A stretch of DNA of 64,000 nt from UBA9659 sp965208605 (GTDB taxonomy: Bacteria; Pseudomonadota; Gammaproteobacteria; Pseudomonadales; Azotimanducaceae), in assembly GCA_965208605.1 (NCBI GenBank), contig OZ242345.1, positions 2,046,001 to 2,110,000 on the forward strand, written 5' to 3'. This document shows positions 35,771-44,190 of this stretch, one piece after another. The position numbers and the translations under genes are program-made. Below the pieces are notes generated by a model, which did no database searches, had not been told where the DNA came from, and was given only the letters and a program-made list of their open reading frames with translations. Position 1 is the first letter of the stretch, and each line of letters begins with the position of its first letter.

Positions 35771-37786
35771 TCAGGAAGCAACAAATTCCTGCCGTAATTC
35801 TTCTATGCGGTCGCGCAGATGGGCGGCTTCTTCAAATTCCAGGTCTCTGGCATGGGCAAACATTTGCTTCTCCAGAGCAATAATTTGTTTTTCCAGCTCG
35901 TCCCTACTCAAGGCTGTGTTACTACGATACTTCGCTTTTTTATCCGCCACGTGCGCCTGCTTTCTGCCGCGTGCGGGCGCACTCCGGGCACCTTCCAGAA
36001 TGTCTATAACCTGCCGTTTAACACCCACCGGCGTGACCTTGTGTTGTTTGTTATAAGCAATCTGCCGTACCCGGCGACGGTCAGTTTCATCAATAGCACG
36101 GCGCATGGAGTCGGTGACCTTATCGCCATACATGATTGCCTTGCCACGGATGTTTCTTGCCGCACGACCGATGGTTTGGATCAAGGATCTATCGGAACGG
36201 AGGAAGCCCTCCTTATCCGCATCAAAAATGGCAACCAGCGATACCTCGGGCAGGTCTAGCCCCTCCCGCAACAGATTGATGCCCACCAGAACATCAAATT
36301 CACCCGCCCGGAAATCGCGAAGGATTTCCACCCGCTCCACCGTATCAATATCCGAATGTAGGTACTTTACCCGGATGTCATTGTCATCAAGATAGTCGGT
36401 CAGGTCTTCCGCCATTCTTTTAGTCAAGGTAGTAATCAGAATTCGCTCGTCCCTGGCGGCCCGGTCTTTGATTTCCGACAGGACATCATCCACTTGAGTT
36501 TGCGCGGGTCTCACTTCCAATTCCGGGTCAATCAAGCCCGTGGGGCGCACTACCTGGTCCACCACCTGCCCTGACTTTTCTGCTTCATAGCGACCGGGTG
36601 TTGCCGAGACGAACACCGCCTGGGGCGCGAGTGCTTCCCATTCATCAAACATCAAGGGCCGATTATCCAATGCCGAGGGTAGTCGGAAGCCAAATTCCAC
36701 TAGCGTTTCCTTACGAGAGCGATCGCCCTTATACATGGCACCAAGCTGCGGTATACCGACATGGGATTCATCAATCACCAGGAGCGCGTCCTCAGGCAGA
36801 TAATCATAGAGAGTCGGCGGTGCCTCACCCGCGCCCCGGCCTGACAAATAGCGGGAATAATTCTCAATGCCACTGCAATAACCCAACTCTTTGATCATCT
36901 CCAAATCAAACCGAGTACGTTGTTCTAGCCGTTGCGCTTCAACTAGTTTGTTCTTGTCTCGGAAATATTTCAGCCGGTCGTGCAATTCTGCTCTAATTTT
37001 ATCAAGGGCTTTGAGGGTGACTTCCCGCGGGGTGACATAGTGCGATTTAGGGAAAATAGTGACCCTGGGAATCCGCCGCAATACTTCCCCAGTTAAGGGA
37101 TCAAAGTAGGATAGTTGCTCAATTTCATCATCAAACAATTCCACTCTGATGGCATCCTTGTCTGATTCCGCGGGGAAGATATCAATGACATCGCCCCGAA
37201 CTCGGTAGGTGGCACGTCGCAGTTCAAACTCATTACGGGTATATTGCAATTCTGTCAGCCGCCGCAAAATCCATCGTTGGTCTACCTTGTCTCCTCGGTC
37301 AAGGTGCAGCACCATCTTTAGATAGGCACCGGGTTCTCCCAGCCCGTAAATCGCCGACACCGAGGCCACCACAATCGCATCGCGACGTTCCAACAATGCC
37401 TTAGTAGAAGACAGGCGCATCTGCTCAATGTGTTCGTTGATTGCCGCATCCTTCTCAATATAAACATCCGATGCGGGCACATAGGCTTCAGGTTGGTAGT
37501 AGTCATAATAGGACACAAAATACTCTACGGCATTTTTCGGGAAGAACTCCCGAAACTCTCCATAGAGTTGTGCTGCCAGGGTCTTGTTCGGCGCCATCAC
37601 CAGCGTGGGTCTTTGTAACTTCTCAATGAGATTGGCAATCGTGAAGGTTTTGCCAGAACCGGTCACCCCGAGTAGCGTCTGATAGGCATAGCCTGCTTCT
37701 ATCCCTTCAAGAAGTTTGGCAATGGCAATGGGTTGATCGCCCGCTGGTTTGTATTCCGAATGTACTTGGAAGGGGTTGGATTTCAT
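35771..37786 (-). CDS. uvrB: UvrABC system protein B
   Basis: Damage-verifying helicase of nucleotide excision repair. 671 residues, normal. Walker A LLGVTGSGKTFTIANL, the beta-hairpin YFVSYYDYYQPEAYVP that clamps the damaged strand, DESHV (Walker B), helicase motifs VSATPG and TIGRAARN, and the C-terminal UVR motif (ALEKQMFAHARDLEFEEAAHLRD) that binds UvrC. The gene lies alone, with dispersed repeats on both sides. No LexA box was recognised just upstream. Confidence 0.97.
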   Translation of the reverse strand: MKSNPFQVHSEYKPAGDQPIAIAKLLEGIEAGYAYQTLLGVTGSGKTFTIANLIEKLQRPTLVMAPNKTLAAQLYGEFREFFPKNAVEYFVSYYDYYQPEAYVPASDVYIEKDAAINEHIEQMRLSSTKALLERRDAIVVASVSAIYGLGEPGAYLKMVLHLDRGDKVDQRWILRRLTELQYTRNEFELRRATYRVRGDVIDIFPAESDKDAIRVELFDDEIEQLSYFDPLTGEVLRRIPRVTIFPKSHYVTPREVTLKALDKIRAELHDRLKYFRDKNKLVEAQRLEQRTRFDLEMIKELGYCSGIENYSRYLSGRGAGEAPPTLYDYLPEDALLVIDESHVGIPQLGAMYKGDRSRKETLVEFGFRLPSALDNRPLMFDEWEALAPQAVFVSATPGRYEAEKSGQVVDQVVRPTGLIDPELEVRPAQTQVDDVLSEIKDRAARDERILITTLTKRMAEDLTDYLDDNDIRVKYLHSDIDTVERVEILRDFRAGEFDVLVGINLLREGLDLPEVSLVAIFDADKEGFLRSDRSLIQTIGRAARNIRGKAIMYGDKVTDSMRRAIDETDRRRVRQIAYNKQHKVTPVGVKRQVIDILEGARSAPARGRKQAHVADKKAKYRSNTALSRDELEKQIIALEKQMFAHARDLEFEEAAHLRDRIEELRQEFVAS

Positions 37787-38103
37787 CTTCTACCTCAATA
37801 CCAAGAAGCATGATAACCCGAATTCAAACCGAAGATGTTATTAGCCGTCATTCTTGGGCTTGCCCTGGGAATCCAGCCCGGCAGCGCAGCAAGTTAACCC
37901 CGCCGTCATTCTCGGGGCGGCGTGGGGAGGGTGACGACGCGGAAGCGTCAAGTGGCGAGGATGACGGAATAAATCGGAAAACAATACTCTTTTTACTGGA
38001 TTCCCGAGCAAGCTCGAGAATGACGGCGCATTGAGAAGTAGCGAGATGATACACTGCGTTGACTGAGGGTGACACTCACCTTACAATTTACCCCTGTTGA
38101 TCT
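37787..38103. repeat. Repeat-rich gap upstream of uvrB (includes long repeat copy B)
   Basis: A 317-bp gap without a gene. It contains CCCTGGGAATCCAGCC- and GCCGTCATTCTCGGGG-type units and, at 37964-38029, a 66-bp segment that equals 21841-21907 apart from one T. The uvrB promoter should be here, but I could not assign it. Confidence 0.8.
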
Positions 38104-38179
38104 TCCCCGATAGCTCAGTTGGTAGAGCAAATGACTGTTAATCATTGGGTCCCTGGTTCGAGCCCAGGTCGGGGAGCCA
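38104..38179 (+). tRNA. tRNA-Asn (anticodon GTT), CCA encoded
   Basis: Complete cloverleaf: acceptor TCCCCGA pairs with TCGGGGA; D-arm GCTCAGTTGGTAGAGC; anticodon loop CTGTTAA reading GTT; T-arm CCTGGTTCGAGCCCAGG; discriminator G and genomic CCA. 76 nt. Confidence 0.97.
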
Positions 38180-38193
38180 GATTCGGATCTACC

Positions 38194-38240
38194 GGCTCCC
38201 GCTAGGCAGGGGAGCCGTCCTAAGACCGCCCTGCCTGGCG
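38194..38240. terminator. Overlapping alternative hairpins after tRNA-Asn
   Basis: GGCTCCC (38194-38200) pairs with GGGAGCC (38210-38216). Alternatively CGCTAGGCAGGG (38200-38211) pairs with CCCTGCCTGGCG (38229-38240) with one wobble. The stems share bases, so they exclude each other. No long T-run follows, so intrinsic termination is only a possibility. Confidence 0.4.
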
Positions 38241-38270
38241 ATTACTGGTTAACCCACTACACAAGCAACA

Positions 38271-38600
38271 TCATTGAGTGACGATGCGCCCCTCATTTTT
38301 TTCTATCGTTCTTTGGCCTATCCCCTTCACCGCGGAAAGCTCCTCGGGTGAATAAAATCGGCCGTACTTTTCACGATAGTCAACAATCGCTTGTGCTTTC
38401 TTTGCCCCGATATTCAGCAAGACCTTGGCTATGGTTATAGCATCAGCCTCGTTGATATTAACGATCAAGCCTGCTTCAACGAGTGTGTCGTCGCTAGCTT
38501 CGTGGGACACTCCATCACTTGCTTCATCGGCATAGGTGCCACTGCCAAGACAAAGCAAAAAAGTCGCAAGTACCAACTTCAATATATTTCCATATTTCAT
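38271..38600 (-). CDS. ComEA-like helix-hairpin-helix DNA-binding protein
   Basis: Small exported protein with a signal peptide (about 1-24, ending SGTYADE) and a C-terminal double HhH domain (VNINEADAITIAKVLLNIGAKKAQAIVDYR...LSAVKGIGQRTIEKN). Such ComEA-like proteins bind DNA in the periplasm during natural uptake, though many gammaproteobacterial copies lack tested function. The start at 38600 has a GAGGAG ribosome-binding site; the longer frame to 38732 is unsupported. 109 residues. It is convergent with tRNA-Asn. Confidence 0.88.
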   Translation of the reverse strand: MKYGNILKLVLATFLLCLGSGTYADEASDGVSHEASDDTLVEAGLIVNINEADAITIAKVLLNIGAKKAQAIVDYREKYGRFYSPEELSAVKGIGQRTIEKNEGRIVTQ

Positions 38601-38812
38601 GTGAACTCCTCTCTGATTGCGGTTATTTAGATGCCGGTTGCTACACACAATAGATAGCTGTGACAGCAGGGAAAAGGTTAGCAATGGAGGCACAGATAGA
38701 AACCCGACAAGGTCTCTTCTTCGGGTAAGCAAATAGGCGGGCGACCGGTAGGAAATACGCTATAGTGAACCCTAGACAATCTCTGCAGAACAGAACTCAG
38801 CAGCCTAGCCTG

Positions 38813-39994
38813 TTATTCGCCTTCAATGCCGACAATGGGTCTGATAGTGGTCCAATCCTTACACTGGGGGCAATGCCAATGCATCTTCTTGCCTTCAAAA
38901 CCGCACTTCTGACAGCGGTAACTCGGTTTATCAACGATCAGTGCCATAACAAAACTTCTCAGGATGGCAAGATTTTCCTTCGCTATGCCGGTGGCATTGT
39001 CCAGGTGCAAATCAATGAGCGGTGGCAATCCACGAATGGTCGGATTTTTCTTCAGGTAGCTCGCAATAAACTTGGCGGCCGCCTCATCTCCCAATTCCTT
39101 GCGAAAACTTTTTGCCAGGATATGCACAATAGAAATGGACGGTGTCACCTCCAGGCAGGAGAGTAGATACTGGCGCAGTTCTTCTTCGGGTCTGCCATCA
39201 GCGCGATAGGCGAGCTCCAAAGCTTCCAGAGACTCAGGGGCGTAGATGGCATCCTGGTCACGGATCCTGGTCAGGGCGGTAATGGCATCGTCGTATAGCC
39301 CTTCTTGCAAATCAATCCGCCCTCGTACCAATGATGTTCTTGGATTATTGACATCGTGCCCTATGGCTTCCCGCAGGGCTTTACGTGCCTCTTCCAGTTT
39401 ATTATCTGCGAGGTCCTCTTCCGCCAGTTCGCAATAATAATGCGACGCGGCTCTCTCATAGCGCTCTTCCGGGTCCTTACCTGCCAAGAGTTTGGCGACT
39501 TCAATCGCTTGGGACCATTCTTTTTCTCGTTCGTAAATCTTAAGAATAATCTTCAGGCTTTTCCGCCTGACACTATTCGTCTTGTCGGTGTCTGGTTCTT
39601 GACTGAGGATGACGCATAGTGCTTCCGCACGATCTAGCAGCCCTGCCAGCAGAAAGTCCTGCGCAAGTTCTAGTTGCACTTCATGCTTTACATCAGTGGA
39701 CAAACTCGCTTGTTTCAGAATCGTTTCATGGACGAGCACGGCCTTCTCAAGTTCACCTCGGCGCCGGAGCAGCCCACCGAGAGCAAGATACGTTTCCAAG
39801 GAGTCGTCGTTGACTTCCATATTTTCAAGAAAGGTGTTGACCGCTCGGTCCGGCTCCTCATTGAGAAGATAGTTAAGCCCACGGTAATAGTTAGCCCCGC
39901 CAGATCGGGTCAATTTAGTCCGCTCCCGGCTCCCTAACCACCAACCAATGGCGATAGCGACGAAGATCACAAGATACAGTAGCCAGTTATCCAT
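38813..39994 (-). CDS. lapB: LPS assembly protein LapB (YciM)
   Basis: Inner-membrane TPR protein that works with FtsH to control LpxC turnover and so LPS synthesis. One N-terminal transmembrane helix (LLYLVIFVAIAIGWWLG), then several TPR units (residues about 35-340), and a C-terminal rubredoxin-type zinc ribbon with CQKCGFEGK and CPQCKDW. The 393 residues are normal. It lies directly downstream of lapA in the rpsA-ihfB-lapA-lapB operon. Its presence alongside hflKC is consistent with an active FtsH network. Confidence 0.95.
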   Translation of the reverse strand: MDNWLLYLVIFVAIAIGWWLGSRERTKLTRSGGANYYRGLNYLLNEEPDRAVNTFLENMEVNDDSLETYLALGGLLRRRGELEKAVLVHETILKQASLSTDVKHEVQLELAQDFLLAGLLDRAEALCVILSQEPDTDKTNSVRRKSLKIILKIYEREKEWSQAIEVAKLLAGKDPEERYERAASHYYCELAEEDLADNKLEEARKALREAIGHDVNNPRTSLVRGRIDLQEGLYDDAITALTRIRDQDAIYAPESLEALELAYRADGRPEEELRQYLLSCLEVTPSISIVHILAKSFRKELGDEAAAKFIASYLKKNPTIRGLPPLIDLHLDNATGIAKENLAILRSFVMALIVDKPSYRCQKCGFEGKKMHWHCPQCKDWTTIRPIVGIEGE

Positions 39995-40036
39995 TTTTTA
40001 ATGCTTTTGTTTGATGCTTTTGTTGAGTACGGCTAT

Positions 40037-40342
40037 TTAGTCTTCAGGCACCCTATTTGCCGATGCTGCTGAAGTGCTGCTTGGCAGGGACTGAGTTGAC
40101 GCTCGTGCATCCAACCTGAGGCGGGCACGGGAAAAGATATTGGAGAAGACATTCAGCACAATACCAAACAGGGTACCCAGCACAAACACGAGCAAGAGCC
40201 ACCAGGAAACCGGCAAAACAGGCGTTGCAAAGCCCATGAATTTCAAGGCGACCTCAGTAGAGTTGTCCATCGCTACCAGCAAGGCGACCACAAACACCAG
40301 GGTCAGGAACAAGATGAGCAACCACTTTTTTATGAATCCCAT
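40037..40342 (-). CDS. lapA: LapA (YciS/DUF1049) inner-membrane protein
   Basis: 101-residue protein with two transmembrane helices (about 7-25 and 43-66) and a basic cytosolic tail, as in DUF1049/LapA, the small partner of LapB in LPS assembly. The central segment DNSTEVALKFMGF is typical. The Ser/Thr-rich C-terminus is unconserved. It is 42 bp upstream of lapB and 12 bp after ihfB. Confidence 0.92.
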   Translation of the reverse strand: MGFIKKWLLILFLTLVFVVALLVAMDNSTEVALKFMGFATPVLPVSWWLLLVFVLGTLFGIVLNVFSNIFSRARLRLDARASTQSLPSSTSAASANRVPED

Positions 40343-40354
40343 AAAAGTGCACTG

Positions 40355-40669
40355 CTAAAACCGGGACGGGGGCTTGCTAGGCTGGGTCATACCCTGATTG
40401 ACCCGGTGCCGTAATTCCTTACCTGGCTTGAAGTGAGGCACATACTTGCCGGGTAGACTCACCGGTTCACCCGTTTTCGGGTTTCTCCCTACCCTGGGCG
40501 CCCGGTAACGGAGGGAAAAGCTGCCAAACCCGCGTATTTCTATGCGTTCCCCTGCTGCCGCCGCATCGGTCATCTGCTCTAGCATCGTCTTGACTGCCAG
40601 TTCTATATCCCTGGCAGAAAGCTGGGTCTGCAAGGAGGCTATCCTTTCTATCAACTCTGACTTGGTCAT
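40355..40669 (-). CDS. ihfB: Integration host factor subunit beta
   Basis: DNA-bending HU/IHF-family protein. 104 residues with MTKSELIERIA at the start, GFGSFSLRYRAPRVGRNPKTGEPV in the arm region including the intercalating-proline context, and VPHFKPGKELRHRVN near the C-terminus. It lies 18 bp downstream of rpsA, the standard rpsA-ihfB linkage. The tail after RVN (QGMTQPSKPPSRF) is slightly longer than usual. Confidence 0.96.
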   Translation of the reverse strand: MTKSELIERIASLQTQLSARDIELAVKTMLEQMTDAAAAGERIEIRGFGSFSLRYRAPRVGRNPKTGEPVSLPGKYVPHFKPGKELRHRVNQGMTQPSKPPSRF

Positions 40670-40687
40670 TGTGCTCCCTGCGCAGGA

Positions 40688-42397
40688 TTAACCTGCATCG
40701 GTTCCCGAGTCGGTATCTCGCTTGATGCCTTCCAGCTTCCGTTTAATCAAACCACCTATGGTGAGGCGGGTCTTTGCTTGCTTCTTCTCTTCACGATGCT
40801 GCTGGACGGCGGCATCCTCAGCGGCAAGGTCCTTCGCCTTGACGGACAAGCTAATAGCGCGATTTTTGCGATCAATGGCGATGATTTTCACCTCAATTGC
40901 TTCCTCAAGAGTGACTGCATTGCGCGCATCTTCAACATGTTCAACGCTGATTTCGGAGGCTTTCAGTATGCCGTCAACATCCTCTGCCAATTCAATGATT
41001 GCTTGCTTGGAGTCAACTTCCCGCACCTTACCCATGACGATGGCACCACGGCCGTTCATCGCGAGATAGTTGTTGAAGGGATCATCTTCAAGCTGTTTCA
41101 GACTCAGTGAAATCCGTTCTCGTTCGGCATCAATAGTGAGAATCACTGTTTCAATTTCATCATCTCTGGTGAAGCGACGCACCGCTTGCTCGCCCGGTTC
41201 ACTCCAGGAAATGTCCGACAAATGCACCAGACCATCAATGCTGCCTTCAAGACCAATGAAGATACCAAAATCCGTAATTGATTTGATGCGTCCCTTGATG
41301 CGGTCACCCTTCTGGTACCGAGAGGCAAACTCTTCCCAGGGATTGTTTTGGCACTGTTTGATACCCAGAGAAATGCGCCGCCGTTCCTCGTCAGTGTCAA
41401 GGATCATGACTTCTACTTCATCTCCCACCTGGACGACCTTGCCCGGATGGATGTTACGATTGGTCCAGTCCATTTCCGATACATGCACCAGCCCCTCAAT
41501 GCCTTCTTCAATCTCGGCAAAACAACCATAGTCGGTAAGATTGGTCACTCTCGCCATGGTGCGGGAGCCCACTGCATATCGGTTGGTAATTGCAAGCCAG
41601 GGGTCTTCGCCTAGTTGCTTCAAACCCAGAGATACGCGATTCCGCTCACGATCAAATTTTAGCACCTGCACTTGTATCTCTTCACCAACGGCAACGATGA
41701 CACTCGGATGTTTGATGCGCTTCCACGCCATATCGGTGATGTGCAACAACCCGTCAATACCACCCAGGTCAACAAAAGCACCATATTCGGTGAGATTCTT
41801 AACGACGCCAGGGACCTGCTGCCCTTCTTCCAGACTACTCAGCAAGGCTTCTCGCTCGGCGCTGTTTTCCTGCTCTAGCACCGCCCGTCTGGAAACAACA
41901 ACATTGTTGCGCTTTTGATCCAACTTGATGATTTTAAAATCAAGCTCCTTGCCTTCAAGTTGCTCGCTGTCTCTTAAGGGTCTGATGTCGACCAAAGAAC
42001 CAGGCAAAAATGCGCGAATGTCTCTGATTTCAACAGTAAAACCGCCCTTTACTCGACCGCTGACAATACCTTTTATGGATTCTTGCTTGTCTGTTATCTC
42101 TTCCAATACCTGCCAGGATTCGGCGCGTTTGGCTTTTTCTCGAGACAGGCGAGTTTCCCCAAAACCATCATCCACAGCATCCATGGACACCTGCACCGTG
42201 TCCCCTATGCTGACTTCCAGATTGCCTTTTTCATCAAGAAACTGGGAACAGGGAATGACCCCTTCGGATTTGAGTCCGGCATGCACCGTGACCCATTCAT
42301 TATCAATATCAACTACTACCCCGGTGACGATGGCACCGGTTTTCATATCAATAATCTTTAGACTTTCTTCAAATAACTCTGCAAAATTTTCACTCAT
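40688..42397 (-). CDS. rpsA: 30S ribosomal protein S1
   Basis: Six S1-type OB domains arrayed over 569 residues, two binding the ribosome and four contacting mRNA. Recognisable units include GAIVTGVVVDIDNEWVTVHAG (domain 1), GVVKNLTEYGAFVDLGGIDG (domain 3) and GRIKSITDFGIFIGLEGSIDG (domain 5). The C-terminal end is Lys/Asp-rich. The gene sits between cmk and ihfB. An inverted repeat in its leader (42427-42447) could take part in S1 self-regulation. Confidence 0.97.
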   Translation of the reverse strand: MSENFAELFEESLKIIDMKTGAIVTGVVVDIDNEWVTVHAGLKSEGVIPCSQFLDEKGNLEVSIGDTVQVSMDAVDDGFGETRLSREKAKRAESWQVLEEITDKQESIKGIVSGRVKGGFTVEIRDIRAFLPGSLVDIRPLRDSEQLEGKELDFKIIKLDQKRNNVVVSRRAVLEQENSAEREALLSSLEEGQQVPGVVKNLTEYGAFVDLGGIDGLLHITDMAWKRIKHPSVIVAVGEEIQVQVLKFDRERNRVSLGLKQLGEDPWLAITNRYAVGSRTMARVTNLTDYGCFAEIEEGIEGLVHVSEMDWTNRNIHPGKVVQVGDEVEVMILDTDEERRRISLGIKQCQNNPWEEFASRYQKGDRIKGRIKSITDFGIFIGLEGSIDGLVHLSDISWSEPGEQAVRRFTRDDEIETVILTIDAERERISLSLKQLEDDPFNNYLAMNGRGAIVMGKVREVDSKQAIIELAEDVDGILKASEISVEHVEDARNAVTLEEAIEVKIIAIDRKNRAISLSVKAKDLAAEDAAVQQHREEKKQAKTRLTIGGLIKRKLEGIKRDTDSGTDAG

Positions 42398-42426
42398 GGA
42401 TTCATTCCCGGGCGTCTACCCATATA

Positions 42427-42447
42427 TCACGAGCCAACTTCTCGTGA
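42427..42447 (-). promoter_or_regulatory. Perfect hairpin in the rpsA leader
   Basis: TCACGAG and CTCGTGA form a perfect 7-bp stem with a 7-nt loop (AAGTTGG in the RNA), 30-50 nt upstream of the rpsA start. rpsA leaders in gammaproteobacteria are known to fold for autocontrol by S1; assignment here is by position only. It could also follow cmk as a weak terminator. Confidence 0.4.
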
Positions 42448-42487
42448 GTCAAGTTATTGTCATGCGCAATTCTGGTTCCCCATGAAG

Positions 42488-43219
42488 TTAGGGCATTGGC
42501 ACCAGAGATCCGCCTAGTTTTTTCGTCACTATTGCCTTTACCTGAGCCAATACCTGGTCAATTTCAGTATTGGTCGTATCTATAAACACCGCATCTTCGG
42601 CGGGTTTTAGCGGCGACAGCGCACGTGTCATATCCTGCTCGTCGCGCGCCTTTATGCTCAGAAAAAGGTCGTGCAGGCTAGCATCAATACCCTTATCTTT
42701 CAACTGCTTGTATCTTCTCTCGGCTCTGGCTTCCCCCGTGGCGGTGAGGAAAATTTTTACCTCGGCATTCGGGAAAACAACTGTACCCATGTCCCTGCCA
42801 TCTGCTACCAATCCCGGTGCCCGGTGAAAGGAATGTTGCAGGCTCAGGAGGCTAGCTCGGACACCCGCCAAGCGAGATATGCTGGCAGCATCTACCCCCG
42901 CGGCATCGGTGCGGAGCTCTAGCGTCACCTCCTGATTATCCAGAGCAATCGCCAATGGCTCTTCTGGATCCCCGGTCAACTGGAAGGTAATATTGAGCTC
43001 AGCGGCCAGATTTGATAGCACCCCTTCATGCTGGGCGGGGCTTGCCAGGTCAATCTTGCGGCGCCTTGCGCTCAGACCCACGAGACGATACAGGACGCCA
43101 CTGTCAAGCAGATGAAAGCCATATCCCTGTGCCAGATGCTGGCTCACCCTGCCCTTGCCTGAACCACTGGGACCATCGATGGTTATCACCGGAACATCAT
43201 GCATGGCGGTGCTGGTCAT
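42488..43219 (-). CDS. cmk: Cytidylate kinase
   Basis: Phosphorylates CMP and dCMP using ATP. Walker A IDGPSGSGKGRVSQHLA near the N-terminus, VADGRDMGTVVFPNA in the middle and the lid RRYKQLKDKG. 243 residues, slightly long at the N-terminus; an alternative ATG at 43204 (MHDVPVITIDG) fits the family better, but neither has a clear ribosome-binding site. It normally follows aroA; here it starts 7 bp after the end of tyrA, and aroA is absent. Confidence 0.96.
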   Translation of the reverse strand: MTSTAMHDVPVITIDGPSGSGKGRVSQHLAQGYGFHLLDSGVLYRLVGLSARRRKIDLASPAQHEGVLSNLAAELNITFQLTGDPEEPLAIALDNQEVTLELRTDAAGVDAASISRLAGVRASLLSLQHSFHRAPGLVADGRDMGTVVFPNAEVKIFLTATGEARAERRYKQLKDKGIDASLHDLFLSIKARDEQDMTRALSPLKPAEDAVFIDTTNTEIDQVLAQVKAIVTKKLGGSLVPMP

Positions 43220-43225
43220 TCCTGA

Positions 43226-44188
43226 TCATTCTTTATTGGGTGCTTTATTACACTCTTTATTAAACTTTTTATTAAACTCTTTATTAAGTGACGCAAAGTG
43301 ATCTCGGGCCGATTTAGCACGGCTGAACAAGGCTTCCAGCCCTTCGGGGTCGTCCTGTTCAATCAGCTGTTTGATGTCCCGAAGCTTGTCCAGGTAGCGG
43401 TCAAGCACTGCCAACACCGGTGTGCTGTTGGTGCGGATAATGTCCCGCCACATGCCGGGGTCCGATGCGGCAATTCTGGAAAAATCCCGAAAGCCCCCAG
43501 CAGCATACTGAAACACCTCAAGCTCCTCGCCCTGTTCAGACAGGGTATCTACCAACGCATAGGCAAGTAGATGCGGCAGGTGACTGGTCTGGGCAAGGAG
43601 GATGTCGTGCTGCGCGGGCGTCATGGCTACCACCTCGGCGCCCAGCCCTTGCCAGAGAGCGGAGACCTTAGCAACGGCTTGCGGGGCAGTATTGTCAACC
43701 GGCGTCAAGATGACTCGATGCTGCGCAAAGAGATTACTGTCGGCGGCCGCAAAACCGCTTCTTTCAGACCCGGCTATGGGATGTCCCGGCACCAGATAGG
43801 CAGGCACCTCGCCAAAGACCTGGCAGGCAGCCGCGATGACTGCTGACTTCACACTACTCACATCGGTAATCAGGATATCTGTGGCTTTGAGGGTATCCAG
43901 CGCTTGGAAGACTGGCACTATGGCATGTATGGGCACCGCCAGGATTACCAGTTCGCTATTGGTGTCGGTATCAGCCAAGACGGCATCTGCCAGAGATACG
44001 CCAGCCCGGTCGATCACGCCAGCATCCAGTGCCTGTTGCAGGCGGGTGGGATTCTCGTCCCAGGCGGTTATAGTCTGGGCAAGACGGCGGGTTTTAATCC
44101 CCGCTGCCAAGGAACCGCCAATCATCCCCATGCCGATGATGGTGATTTGCTTCCAGAAGGTGTCTTGCTTGCCTTCTTGATTAGCCAT
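43226..44188 (-). CDS. tyrA: Prephenate dehydrogenase (TyrA)
   Basis: NAD(P)-dependent enzyme of tyrosine synthesis. The Rossmann motif is IIGMGMIGGSLAAGI near residue 17; VLAVPIHAIVPV, DVSSVKSAV and PGHPIAGSERSG are typical of TyrA. About 320 residues. The start at 44188 (MANQEGKQ) is preferred over an upstream codon that would overlap hisC. The C-terminus is an F-N-K-E-like tail encoded by five 12-bp tandem units. In relatives tyrA is followed by, or fused to, aroA; here only cmk follows. Confidence 0.94.
   Translation of the reverse strand: MANQEGKQDTFWKQITIIGMGMIGGSLAAGIKTRRLAQTITAWDENPTRLQQALDAGVIDRAGVSLADAVLADTDTNSELVILAVPIHAIVPVFQALDTLKATDILITDVSSVKSAVIAAACQVFGEVPAYLVPGHPIAGSERSGFAAADSNLFAQHRVILTPVDNTAPQAVAKVSALWQGLGAEVVAMTPAQHDILLAQTSHLPHLLAYALVDTLSEQGEELEVFQYAAGGFRDFSRIAASDPGMWRDIIRTNSTPVLAVLDRYLDKLRDIKQLIEQDDPEGLEALFSRAKSARDHFASLNKEFNKKFNKECNKAPNKE
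43231..43290 (-). repeat. In-frame 12-bp tandem array (5 units) at the tyrA C-terminus
   Basis: Five 12-bp units (CTTTATTAAACT on the plus strand) directly precede the stop codon and encode the F-N-K-[EK] tail. This is exactly where aroA would be joined or adjacent in related genomes. Confidence 0.88.
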
Positions 44189-44190
44189 GC

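Noticed and set aside
37848..38075. Minus-strand frame of 75 codons upstream of uvrB
   Set aside because: It lies wholly in dispersed repeats; its peptide is an artefact of the repeat sequence.
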